From Actinomycetota bacterium (GTDB lineage Bacteria > Actinomycetota > Actinomycetes > S36-B12), in NCBI GenBank assembly GCA_027729865.1, contig JAQCBM010000048.1, forward strand, positions 1 through 10,243: a stretch of DNA of 10,243 nucleotides, in the 5' to 3' direction. The position numbers were made by a program, and so were the translations under genes. The notes below the pieces were generated by a model, which was not told the DNA's origin, ran no database searches, and saw only the letters and a program-made list of their open reading frames with translations. Positions 1-7,985 of the stretch are shown in pieces. Every line of letters starts with the position of its first letter. The stretch's first letter is position 1.

Positions 1-45
1 TTGCCCGGGCCCTTCGTTACGTGCGGTGTAGCAGAAAGTGAGCGC

Positions 46-1275
46 TTAAGCGCCACCCTCCTGGAGCTCCACGGTGATCGGGCTGAAGCCGTCACCGGTG
101 GTGTCCAGACCATTCGCCTGCAGTGCTGCGTTGGCAGCCTCGGCGAACTGGTTGGTGTAGGCCTCCGCGGGCGGTGCCGAAGTGATGACCGTGACACCCT
201 CGAGGTTCGGGGTGTTCAGCGAGATCTCCACGGTCTGATCCCATTCAGCGGAATCGATGATGCCGATGCCGTTCGGGGAGGGCCAGACCAGCTTGTTGAC
301 CTCGTTCATCATCCACAGCTGGTGGCTTGCGCCGAGCTGTGATCCATTAGCCGTCACGATGTCCGCGCACTCCTGCGGGTTGTCGCGGCAGTAGATCCAG
401 CCCTCGAACGATGCGGTCACGAACCGCTGCGCCAGATCCTGGTAAGCCGCATCGGACAAGCGCTCCTCGGATGCCCAGATGGCGTCCTGGAGCATGCCCA
501 CGCCGTACTCGGCGTAGTTGATGACGTTGAAGTCCTCCGGCTGGTAAAGCGCACCGGTATCGGGGTTGACCGCTTCGAGCAGCTGTGCGTACTCGTTGTA
601 GGTCATCGCTTCGGCAGCATCGATCTCGCGGTTCAGCAATGCGAGCATGTCGAACTGCTGCTGCACGAGCTCGACGTCGCTCGCCGGGTTGAGGCCTTCC
701 TTGGCGAGGGCGGCGAAGATCTCGTACTCGTTGCCGAAGCCCCAGTTGCCGATCTTCTTACCAGCGAAGTCTGCCGGAGTGGTGATGCCAGAATCGGCCC
801 ACGACACCTGCAGCGTGCCCGAGCGCTGGAACACCTGGGCGATGTCCACGATGCCCGCACCCTGCTCACGCGACGAGAGTGCCTTGGGCACCCACGCGAT
901 CGCGAAGTCCGAGCCACCTTGGGCAAGGACGGTCTGCGGGACGATGTCGACGCCGCCTTCCAGGATGGTTACATCCAGGCAGGCTGCCTCGTAGAAGCCC
1001 AGATCCTTGGCTGCGTAGTAGCCCGCGAACTGAGCCTGGACGAACCACTGCAGCTGCAAGCTGGCCGGAGTCAGCTCCGTGCACTCCTCGCCGCTTGCGG
1101 CTTCTTCGGCCTCGGTTTCCTCGGTGGTGGTGTCTGTTGCTGCCTCCTCCGCGGCGGTCTCTTCTGCTGCGCTGTCAGAGCTCGAGTCCGAGCCTCCGCA
1201 AGCGGACAGCGCGAGAACGCCGACAGCGGCAAGACTCGCGACACGAGTCCACCTACTGCGTGCGATGTTGCGCAT
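46..1275 (-). CDS. ABC transporter substrate-binding lipoprotein, NMT1/THI5-like
   Basis: Extracytoplasmic ligand-binding subunit of the importer encoded just upstream; 409 aa, complete. The N-terminus has basic residues, a hydrophobic core (about 12-22) and a lipobox L23-S-A-C26, so C26 should be lipidated and anchor the protein outside the membrane. Residues 27-64 form a very acidic Ser/Thr/Ala/Glu tether. The fold starts near residue 68, with WFVQAQFAGYYAAKDLGFY (77-95) matching the pattern of NMT1/ThiY-type proteins, whose known members bind thiamin-related pyrimidines and similar small molecules. ATG start at 1275 is supported by AAGGAGG at 1280-1286, 4 nt away. It lies 18 bp after the second permease and is last in the visible leftward run. 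C65/C99 and the two cysteines of the segment CRDNPQEC could form disulfides (inference). Family call is solid; a pyrimidine or dihydropyrimidine ligand is inferred from the neighbours. Confidence 0.9.
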   Translation of the reverse strand: MRNIARSRWTRVASLAAVGVLALSACGGSDSSSDSAAEETAAEEAATDTTTEETEAEEAASGEECTELTPASLQLQWFVQAQFAGYYAAKDLGFYEAACLDVTILEGGVDIVPQTVLAQGGSDFAIAWVPKALSSREQGAGIVDIAQVFQRSGTLQVSWADSGITTPADFAGKKIGNWGFGNEYEIFAALAKEGLNPASDVELVQQQFDMLALLNREIDAAEAMTYNEYAQLLEAVNPDTGALYQPEDFNVINYAEYGVGMLQDAIWASEERLSDAAYQDLAQRFVTASFEGWIYCRDNPQECADIVTANGSQLGASHQLWMMNEVNKLVWPSPNGIGIIDSAEWDQTVEISLNTPNLEGVTVITSAPPAEAYTNQFAEAANAALQANGLDTTGDGFSPITVELQEGGA

Positions 1276-1293
1276 GCTTCCTCCTTCTTAGTT

Positions 1294-2076
1294 TCAGGCC
1301 GAACGGGTTCTGCCTGTCCAGGGTGTTGTCCATCTCTCCACGGCCACGACGATCAGGTAGAACACCAGGCCGGTGATGATGGCGGCAACTACATATGCCC
1401 ACGCTCGTCCGTAGGCGGTATTGGCAGCCGAACTTGCTATTCGACTGCCAAGTCCTTCTTGTGGTCCACCGAAGTACTCGGCCACCAACGCTGCGATGAC
1501 GGCCAAGGGTGCGGCGACTTTCATGCCGGTGAAGAAAAAGGGAATCGCGTTGGGAACACGCAGCGTCCGCACGACGGTTCGCGGCTGTGCGTTCATCGAG
1601 CGCATCAACTCCAGTTGCACCGGCTGTACCTGTATGAGTCCGCGGGTGACGTTCACGAACATCGGGAAGAACACGATGATCGCGGTGACGAGCACCCGTG
1701 GTGTTCGACTCGTGATGCTGAACATGTTGTTCAGAATCGGAGTCAGGGCAATGATGGGCACGGCGGCAAGGCCGGCGGCAAGGGGAGTGACCAAATTGTT
1801 AACCACGCCAAACCGCTGAGCGAGCAGCGCCATGACTATGCCGGCGAATGTTCCGAACACAAGTCCCAATAGAGCGGTTGTCCCGGTGTAGTAGGCCGTC
1901 CCCCACATCAAGGCGATATCGCCGAAGAAGTTCTGCGCGATCAGCGACGGCGCAGGAAGTAGGAAAGGCTGAATGTCCCGAGCCACCACGAGCAATTGCC
2001 ACGCGCCAAGGAACGCCAGTGCGATGAGCACCGGCGGCCAGACGAACTTCAGGCGGTCTGCCCAGGCTTCGGACAT
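1294..2076 (-). CDS. ABC transporter permease (TauC/SsuC/ThiX-like)
   Basis: Integral membrane subunit of the importer; 260 aa, the usual length for the binding-protein-dependent permease family (BPD_transp_1). A first membrane segment lies at about 13-31, followed by FLLPAPS (38-44), a motif typical of TauC/SsuC-like permeases. Several further hydrophobic segments follow. The cytoplasmic EAA coupling loop is at about 155-178 (ELMRSMNAQPRTVVRTLRVP), where the ATPase docks. The ATG start at 2076 overlaps the ATPase stop by one base (TGATG), which suggests translational coupling; the ribosome site is a modest GAGG 4 nt upstream. With the other permease gene in this cluster it probably forms a heterodimeric pore. 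Substrate is not readable from this protein. Confidence 0.92.
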   Translation of the reverse strand: MSEAWADRLKFVWPPVLIALAFLGAWQLLVVARDIQPFLLPAPSLIAQNFFGDIALMWGTAYYTGTTALLGLVFGTFAGIVMALLAQRFGVVNNLVTPLAAGLAAVPIIALTPILNNMFSITSRTPRVLVTAIIVFFPMFVNVTRGLIQVQPVQLELMRSMNAQPRTVVRTLRVPNAIPFFFTGMKVAAPLAVIAALVAEYFGGPQEGLGSRIASSAANTAYGRAWAYVVAAIITGLVFYLIVVAVERWTTPWTGRTRSA

Positions 2077-2891
2077 CAGACCTCGCCCACCCGGGCGCGC
2101 ATGCCCGCTCCGCCCACATGCCCACGCAGCGCTTCGCGAACGGCGGTGACGGACTCGTAAAAGGCGTCGGATTCGCGGGTGTCTTCATCGCGATCGGTAC
2201 CTAAGGGAATCGGCACGACGTCGGTAATGCGTCCGGGGCGTGGAGACATCACCACTACTCGATCGGACAAGTACACGGCTTCGGGAATCGAGTGGGTAAC
2301 GAACACGATCGACTTGCCCGTCTCCTGACGAATGCGCAGCAGTTCGTTTTGCATGCGCTCGCGAGTCATTTCATCGAGTGCGCCAAATGGCTCATCCATC
2401 AACAGCAGCGGGGGGTCCACGGCCAGGGATCGTGCGATGGCCACGCGTTGTTGCATGCCGCCGGACAGCTCCCAGGGTCGGTGCTCGGCGAAGTCGGCGA
2501 GTTGCACCATTTCGAGTAACTCCATGGCACGGCTCTTGCGCTTGTCCTTGTCCCAGCCCTGCAGTTCGAGGGGCAGTTCCACGTTGCGACGAACGGAGCG
2601 CCAATCGAAGAGGGCGGCTTGCTGGAACGCCATGCCGTAGAGCTGCTTCTCGCGAGCCTCATGTGGAGTGACGCCGGCGACTTTCATCTCACCGCGGGTC
2701 GCGTCGGTCAGATCGGCGATCACGCGAAGGAGCGTGGACTTGCCACAACCCGACGGGCCGATGAGTGAAATGAACTCACCGGTATCCACCGTGAGGTGGA
2801 CGTCCTGCAGCGCTGTGACCTCGTTGGGTAGACCTTCATTGAAGATCTTCCACACGCCATCGGCGCTTACCGCGTGTTCGTGTCCACTCAT
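2076..2891 (-). CDS. ABC transporter ATP-binding protein (TauB/SsuB-like)
   Basis: Cytoplasmic ATPase that powers the importer; 271 aa. All motifs are intact: Walker A GPSGCGKST (45-53), Q-loop glutamines at 90-91, signature LSGGMQQ (142-148), Walker B LLLMDEP (162-168) with catalytic E167, D-loop through ALD (171-173) and H-switch H200. The pattern fits the nitrate/sulfonate/taurine/thiamin-precursor ATPase group. ATG at 2891 is chosen because AAGGAG at 2900-2905 sits 8 nt upstream and the ATP-binding domain begins at once; the same frame stays open further upstream only because it shadows the permease gene. The start overlaps the upstream permease stop by four bases (ATGA), and its own stop overlaps the next permease start by one base, so the three genes are tightly coupled. 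Confidence 0.95.
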   Translation of the reverse strand: MSGHEHAVSADGVWKIFNEGLPNEVTALQDVHLTVDTGEFISLIGPSGCGKSTLLRVIADLTDATRGEMKVAGVTPHEAREKQLYGMAFQQAALFDWRSVRRNVELPLELQGWDKDKRKSRAMELLEMVQLADFAEHRPWELSGGMQQRVAIARSLAVDPPLLLMDEPFGALDEMTRERMQNELLRIRQETGKSIVFVTHSIPEAVYLSDRVVVMSPRPGRITDVVPIPLGTDRDEDTRESDAFYESVTAVREALRGHVGGAGMRARVGEV

Positions 2892-3808
2892 GCCTTGCTC
2901 TCCTTGGGCAGATTGCGGGTCAAGTACACATCGAGGGCGGTCACCAGTGCGGCAACGAGAAGTCCGAGCGCAATGGCGCCGAACACGGCTACGTACACCT
3001 TCGCTGGTTGGGAGGTGATCTGCCGGGCATATTCGATCAACATGCGTCCGATGCCTCCGCGAACACCCGTGGAGATTTCGGCCACCACGGTGCCCACAAC
3101 CGAAGCTGCCGCAGAAACCTTCAGCGCTGGAACCAGATAAGGGATGGAGGACGGGAAGCGCAGCTTGCGCAGCATCTGCCCCGGGGTGGCCGCGTAGGAG
3201 CGCATTAATTCCAGTGATGTTGCGCTGGGCGCCTGAAGTCCACGCAGTGCACCCACCGAAAGCGGGAAAAACGCCAGATAGGCGGCAATGAACATGACCG
3301 AGTACGTGGTGGTCCATTGCACTGGTCCGATTTCGATCCGATTGCCGATACCGACGATGAGCGGCGCGAGCGCGATCAACGGCACCGTTTGGGAGGCGAT
3401 GACGAAGGGCAGCAGCCCGCGCTCGGCAAACAGAAATCGCTGCATGATCACTGCGAGCAGTAGCCCGACGCTCACGCCGATGATGAATCCACCCACCGCC
3501 AACGTCATCGAGCGAAATGCCGCCGAGATGACCGCTTCGAGCACGGTGGTGTCCGAGCCTCGGACCTCCGGCTCGCCCATCGCCGCGACCATGGTCCACA
3601 CATGGGGCATCGTCATATCCGAGGTGTTGAACGGCATCGGAATGTACTGACCGAGCCATTTCACCAACTCCCACATGAGAACCACCAGGCCGATGCCGGC
3701 TAGTGCCCACAGGACGGAGATGCCTCCGTTCCTCAGACGTCTCGCCACACCGTTCGAGCGGGTCCCAGCGGAGACCGCTGGCCGCTCGATGACTGCAGCG
3801 TCGCTCAC
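2888..3808 (-). CDS. ABC transporter permease, first gene of importer block
   Basis: Second integral membrane subunit of the importer, 306 aa from the chosen GTG. Residues 1-29 form a hydrophilic cytoplasmic tail, TM1 lies at about 30-47, and an unusually long polar stretch (about 52-90) precedes TM2. The motif SQTVPLIALAPL (139-150) and an EAA loop at about 198-225 (ELMRSYAATPGQML) mark it as a BPD_transp_1 permease. It is longer than its partner (260 aa) because of the N-terminal tail and this polar segment. The GTG at 3808 is preferred over an in-frame GTG at 3841 because GAGGGGA (3816-3822) lies 7 nt upstream of it, while the distal GTG has no ribosome site. It is separated from the luciferase-like gene by 81 bp holding a possible promoter. 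Its TGA is shared with the ATPase start. Confidence 0.9.
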   Translation of the reverse strand: MSDAAVIERPAVSAGTRSNGVARRLRNGGISVLWALAGIGLVVLMWELVKWLGQYIPMPFNTSDMTMPHVWTMVAAMGEPEVRGSDTTVLEAVISAAFRSMTLAVGGFIIGVSVGLLLAVIMQRFLFAERGLLPFVIASQTVPLIALAPLIVGIGNRIEIGPVQWTTTYSVMFIAAYLAFFPLSVGALRGLQAPSATSLELMRSYAATPGQMLRKLRFPSSIPYLVPALKVSAAASVVGTVVAEISTGVRGGIGRMLIEYARQITSQPAKVYVAVFGAIALGLLVAALVTALDVYLTRNLPKESKA

Positions 3809-3815
3809 CTGTGTT

Positions 3816-3822
3816 TCCCCTC
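3816..3822 (-). promoter_or_regulatory. Ribosome binding site deciding the permease GTG start
   Basis: Minus-strand GAGGGGA, 7 nt before the GTG at 3808. It selects this start over the in-frame GTG at 3841. Confidence 0.7.
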
Positions 3823-3828
3823 GGTTTC

Positions 3829-3839
3829 TCTCGTATTGC
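3829..3839 (-). repeat. 11-base leader word GCAATACGAGA, copy 1
   Basis: Minus-strand GCAATACGAGA, found exactly again at 6481-6491. Here it lies shortly upstream of the permease ribosome site; the second copy lies just upstream of the mmsA ribosome site. The flanks downstream are also alike (GGGGAAACAC here, GGGAGAAAGAC there). Function unknown. Confidence 0.6.
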
Positions 3840-3840
3840 A

Positions 3841-3894
3841 CCTAGTGGTCATGAGTGATCGCGACCCTAGAGATTCTCGAAACCGGCCACTAGG
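3841..3894. repeat. Inverted repeat CCTAGTGG/CCACTAGG flanking a promoter candidate
   Basis: Perfect 8-bp arms at 3841-3848 and 3887-3894 with 38 bp between them. The midpoint (3867.5) falls inside the -10-like TAGGGT at 3864-3869. The right arm covers the stop codon of the luciferase-like gene (3890-3892). The long loop and lack of a T-tract argue against an intrinsic terminator; an operator for a dimeric or looping regulator is possible but unproven. Confidence 0.45.
3864..3869 (-). promoter_or_regulatory. Candidate -10 element of a transporter promoter
   Basis: Minus-strand TAGGGT matches the actinobacterial TANNNT -10 pattern and sits within TCTAGGGT, identical to the sequence in the divergent promoter at 8884-8891. 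Both are followed after 4-5 nt by ATCAC, where a transcription start would be expected. No good -35 hexamer is present; that position is occupied by an arm of the inverted repeat. If active, it would give the importer genes a leader of about 50 nt before the GTG at 3808, separate from read-through of the enzyme genes. Confidence 0.4.
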
Positions 3895-4918
3895 ACTTTG
3901 CCAAGACCGTTTCTTGGATACCCGGAATGACCTTCTCGCCGTATTCGGCCAGCGTGTGGTCCTTGTCGTCGTGTTGGAGGTACACAGCGAACTGGTCCAC
4001 ACCCAGCGCCTTGAGTTCCTCCAAGCGAGCGACGTGTTGCTCAGGGGTGCCGATGATGCAAAAGCGCTCAACGATCTCATCGGGCACGAAGTCTGTATGG
4101 GTGTTGCCCGCTTGACCATGCTGGTTGTAGTCGTACCCCTGGCGACCTTTGATGTAGTCGGTCAGCGCCTGGGGGACCACACCTGAATCGCCGTAGCGTT
4201 CCACGATGTCCGCCACGTGGTTGCCGACCATGCCGCCGAACCACCGCAGTTGGTCCACGGCGTGCGCGTGCTGCTCGGGGGATCCGTCGGTGATGTAGGC
4301 GGGGGCGGCAACACAGATGTACACATCGTCGGGGTTGCGCCCCGCCGCTGCCGCCGCATCGCGGACGGCCTTGATCGTCCACTCCGCGATGGACGGATCG
4401 GCCAACTGCAAGATGAAGCCATCGCCCACCTCGCCGGTGAGGGCGAGCACCTTGGGTCCGTACGCCGCCACCCAGACGTCGGTGCGGCTCTCACGCGCCC
4501 AGGGCAGACGGATGTCGTTGCCCTTGTACTCGACCGCCTCACCGTTGACCAGACCCTTGACATCCACGACAGCCTGGCGAAGCTCTGCGACGGTGACCGG
4601 CTTGCCGTTGGTGACGCGTACTGCGGAGTCACCTCGGCCGATACCGATCACCGTCCGGTTGCCGTACATCTCGTTGAGCGTGGCGAACACCGACGCCGTA
4701 ACGGTGATGTCACGGGTAGCCGGGTTCGTAACCATCGGGCCGACGATCACCTTGCGGGTCTCGTCCAGGATCTTGCTGTAGATGACGTACGGCTCCTCCC
4801 ACAGGATGTGTGAGTCGAAGGTCCACACGTAGGTGAAACCATAGGTCTCAGCGCGGCGCGCCAGGTCCACTACGCGTGAAGCCGGGGGAGTGCACTGAAG
4901 TACGACACCTACATCCAT
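3890..4918 (-). CDS. LLM-class F420-dependent (or flavin) oxidoreductase, TIGR03842-like
   Basis: Predicted TIM-barrel luciferase-like oxidoreductase of the F420/MER-FGD branch; 342 aa, normal length. Visible family patterns: N-terminal beta strand MDVGVVLQ, FDSHILW (34-40), VGPMVTNPATRD (59-70), GIGRGDSA (92-99) and VAAYGPKVLAL in the middle. From memory the sequence resembles the TIGR03842 family; a profile search should confirm this. The reaction is unknown. It may use F420H2 or reduced FMN to reduce or oxygenate a small substrate. It does not resemble RutA in its N-terminal half. ATG at 4918 has AAGAGGAG (4925-4932) 6 nt upstream. It lies 59 bp after mmsA and before the importer genes, within a pyrimidine cluster that has no classical dihydropyrimidine dehydrogenase, so a redox role on a pyrimidine is a reasonable guess only. 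Ends with TAG inside an inverted repeat. Confidence 0.85.
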   Translation of the reverse strand: MDVGVVLQCTPPASRVVDLARRAETYGFTYVWTFDSHILWEEPYVIYSKILDETRKVIVGPMVTNPATRDITVTASVFATLNEMYGNRTVIGIGRGDSAVRVTNGKPVTVAELRQAVVDVKGLVNGEAVEYKGNDIRLPWARESRTDVWVAAYGPKVLALTGEVGDGFILQLADPSIAEWTIKAVRDAAAAAGRNPDDVYICVAAPAYITDGSPEQHAHAVDQLRWFGGMVGNHVADIVERYGDSGVVPQALTDYIKGRQGYDYNQHGQAGNTHTDFVPDEIVERFCIIGTPEQHVARLEELKALGVDQFAVYLQHDDKDHTLAEYGEKVIPGIQETVLAKS

Positions 4919-4960
4919 GGAGAACTCCTCTTTCTTGAGATTGAGCCGATTGCTTCGCGA

Positions 4961-4977
4961 GTTAGCGGGTTAGCGGG

Positions 4978-4992
<15 letters not shown>
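4961..4992. repeat. 8-bp tandem repeat, four units, at 3' end of mmsA
   Basis: Units on the plus strand: GTTAGCGG (4961-4968), GTTAGCGG (4969-4976), GTTAGCGA (4977-4984), GTTTGCGG (4985-4992). The last two units encode the final residues and the TAA of mmsA; the first two lie in the gap before the luciferase-like gene. Unit length and placement are compatible with slippage, and copy number may vary between strains. No promoter or terminator function is evident. Confidence 0.75.
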
Positions 4993-6465
<1,473 letters not shown>

Positions 6466-6471
6466 CGTCTT

Positions 6472-6479
6472 TCTCCCTT
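6472..6479 (-). promoter_or_regulatory. Ribosome binding site deciding the mmsA TTG start
   Basis: Minus-strand AAGGGAGA, 6 nt upstream of the TTG codon at 6465. It supports a rare TTG start for mmsA. Confidence 0.7.
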
Positions 6480-6480
6480 A

Positions 6481-6491
6481 TCTCGTATTGC
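6481..6491 (-). repeat. 11-base leader word GCAATACGAGA, copy 2
   Basis: Exact second copy of the word at 3829-3839, directly upstream of the mmsA ribosome site in the 47-bp gap after the dihydropyrimidinase gene. Confidence 0.6.
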
Positions 6492-6512
6492 CGATGCTTG
6501 TCGTGTCCCAGA

Positions 6513-7931
6513 TCAGACGAGGTACTGGTTCATGCCCCGCTTGAGGTACTTGCCGTGGCCTTTGGTGCCGATGTACTGGTTGTTATCCACCACAACGGTT
6601 CCGCGCGAGATGACGGTATCGACGTGACCGCTGATGTTGAAACCTTCCCAAGCGGAATGGTCCATGTTCATGTGGTGGGTCTTCTCGTACCCGATCTCTG
6701 TTCGGCCAGCTGGATCGTAGATGACGACGTCGGCATCGGATCCTGGAGCGATCACGCCTTTACGTGGGTACAGGCCGAACATCCGCGCCGGGGTTGTCGC
6801 GGTGATCTCGACCCAGCGCTCGAGGGTGATTTGGCCATCCACAACACCTTGGAAGATCAGGTCCATCCGGTGCTCGACCGAGCCGATGCCGTTAGGGATC
6901 TTGGAGAAGTCGCCGACGCCCAGCTCCTTTTGCTCCTTCATGCAGAAGGGGCAGTGGTCGGTGGACACGATCGACAGGTCATTGGTGCGCAGGTAGCGCC
7001 ACAGTTCCTCTTGGTGATGCTCAGCCTTCGAACGCAGCGGCGTGGAGCACACCCACTTAGCTCCTTCGAATCCCGGCTGGGAAAGGTGGTCTTCCAGGGA
7101 TAGGTACAGGTACTGCGGGCAGGTCTCACCGAAGACGTTCCACGCCTCGTCACGCGCCTGCTGGACCACCTGCACCGCTTGCTTGGCTGACATGTGCACG
7201 ATGTACAGCGGTGTGCCGGTCATCTTCGCCAGCATGATGGCGCGGTTGGTTGCCTCGGCCTCGGTCTCCCAGGGGCGAGTCAGGCTGTGGTACCTCGGGT
7301 CGGTCTTGCCTTCTGCCAAGGCCTGCTGCACGAGTACATCGATTGCAATGCCGTTCTCGGCGTGCATCATGATGGTCGAGCCGTTGTTCGCGGCTGTTTG
7401 CATCGCGCGCAGGATCTGACCGTCGTCGCTGTAGAAGACGCCGGGGTAGGCCATGAAGAGTTTGAAGCTCGTGATGCCTTCGTTCACGAGTTCATCCATC
7501 GCCTTGAGGGAATCGTCATCGACTCCACCGATGATTTGGTGGAAGCCGTAGTCGATCGCGCACTGACCGTCGGCCTTGGCGTGCCACGCAGCAAGGGAAT
7601 CTTGCACGCGCTCGCCCTGCTTTTGCACAGCGAAGTCGATGATGGTGGTGGTGCCACCCCATGCAGCAGCGCGCGTACCGGTTTCGAACGTGTCCGAGGC
7701 GAATGTTCCACCGAAGGGCAACTCCATATGCGTGTGCACGTCTACGCCACCGGGAATGACGTACTTGCCCTGGGCGTCGAATACCTGATCTGCCGTGGCT
7801 TCGAGGTTGGCACCCAGGGAGGTGTCCCCGGGGGCGATAACTGCGGCGATGGTCTCACCGTCAATAAGCACGTCGGCCTGGATCACGCCGGTCGACGAAA
7901 CGACGCTTCCGTTCTTGATGAAGATGGTCAT
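6513..7931 (-). CDS. hydA: Dihydropyrimidinase (D-hydantoinase family)
   Basis: Zinc-dependent cyclic amidohydrolase that opens 5,6-dihydrouracil or dihydrothymine to N-carbamoyl-beta-amino acids; many members also hydrolyse hydantoins. 472 aa, typical length. The binuclear metal ligands are all visible: H66 and H68 in VDVHTHME, carbamylatable K157 in SFKLFMAYPG, H190 in MMHAENG, H246 in YIVHMSAK and D325 in STDHCPF. Y162 after the lysine corresponds to the substrate-contacting tyrosine of the family. ATG at 7931 is chosen because AGGAGGAG (7937-7944) lies 5 nt upstream; the 18 further in-frame codons upstream are non-homologous in character and would cover this site. It lies 54 bp after the beta-ureidopropionase gene, whose enzyme takes its product. 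A hydantoinase role cannot be excluded from sequence, but the nitrilase-type partner and mmsA favour pyrimidines. Confidence 0.95.
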   Translation of the reverse strand: MTIFIKNGSVVSSTGVIQADVLIDGETIAAVIAPGDTSLGANLEATADQVFDAQGKYVIPGGVDVHTHMELPFGGTFASDTFETGTRAAAWGGTTTIIDFAVQKQGERVQDSLAAWHAKADGQCAIDYGFHQIIGGVDDDSLKAMDELVNEGITSFKLFMAYPGVFYSDDGQILRAMQTAANNGSTIMMHAENGIAIDVLVQQALAEGKTDPRYHSLTRPWETEAEATNRAIMLAKMTGTPLYIVHMSAKQAVQVVQQARDEAWNVFGETCPQYLYLSLEDHLSQPGFEGAKWVCSTPLRSKAEHHQEELWRYLRTNDLSIVSTDHCPFCMKEQKELGVGDFSKIPNGIGSVEHRMDLIFQGVVDGQITLERWVEITATTPARMFGLYPRKGVIAPGSDADVVIYDPAGRTEIGYEKTHHMNMDHSAWEGFNISGHVDTVISRGTVVVDNNQYIGTKGHGKYLKRGMNQYLV

Positions 7932-7985
7932 GGCTACTCCTCCTGCTCGCCGATCGCGCCCAGTCGCGCTGGACGCCTTCCTCAA

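Noticed and set aside
919..1872. Plus-strand open frame of 317 codons.
   Set aside because: It lies antisense to the binding-protein and permease genes, has no ribosome site or known domain, and is explained by high G+C frame openness.
2892..3710. Long in-frame upstream extension of the ATPase gene (total 544 codons).
   Set aside because: It overlaps the whole permease gene in another frame, has no recognisable domain in the extra part, and a good AAGGAG site plus the normal family N-terminus mark the ATG at 2891.
3808..3841. GTG at 3841 as the permease start.
   Set aside because: No ribosome site precedes it, whereas GAGGGGA lies 7 nt before the GTG at 3808 and would be inside the longer frame.
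3890..4918. Assignment of the luciferase-like protein as RutA (pyrimidine monooxygenase).
   Set aside because: The N-terminal motifs differ from RutA as I remember it, and no other Rut gene is present; dihydropyrimidinase belongs to the reductive, not the Rut, route.
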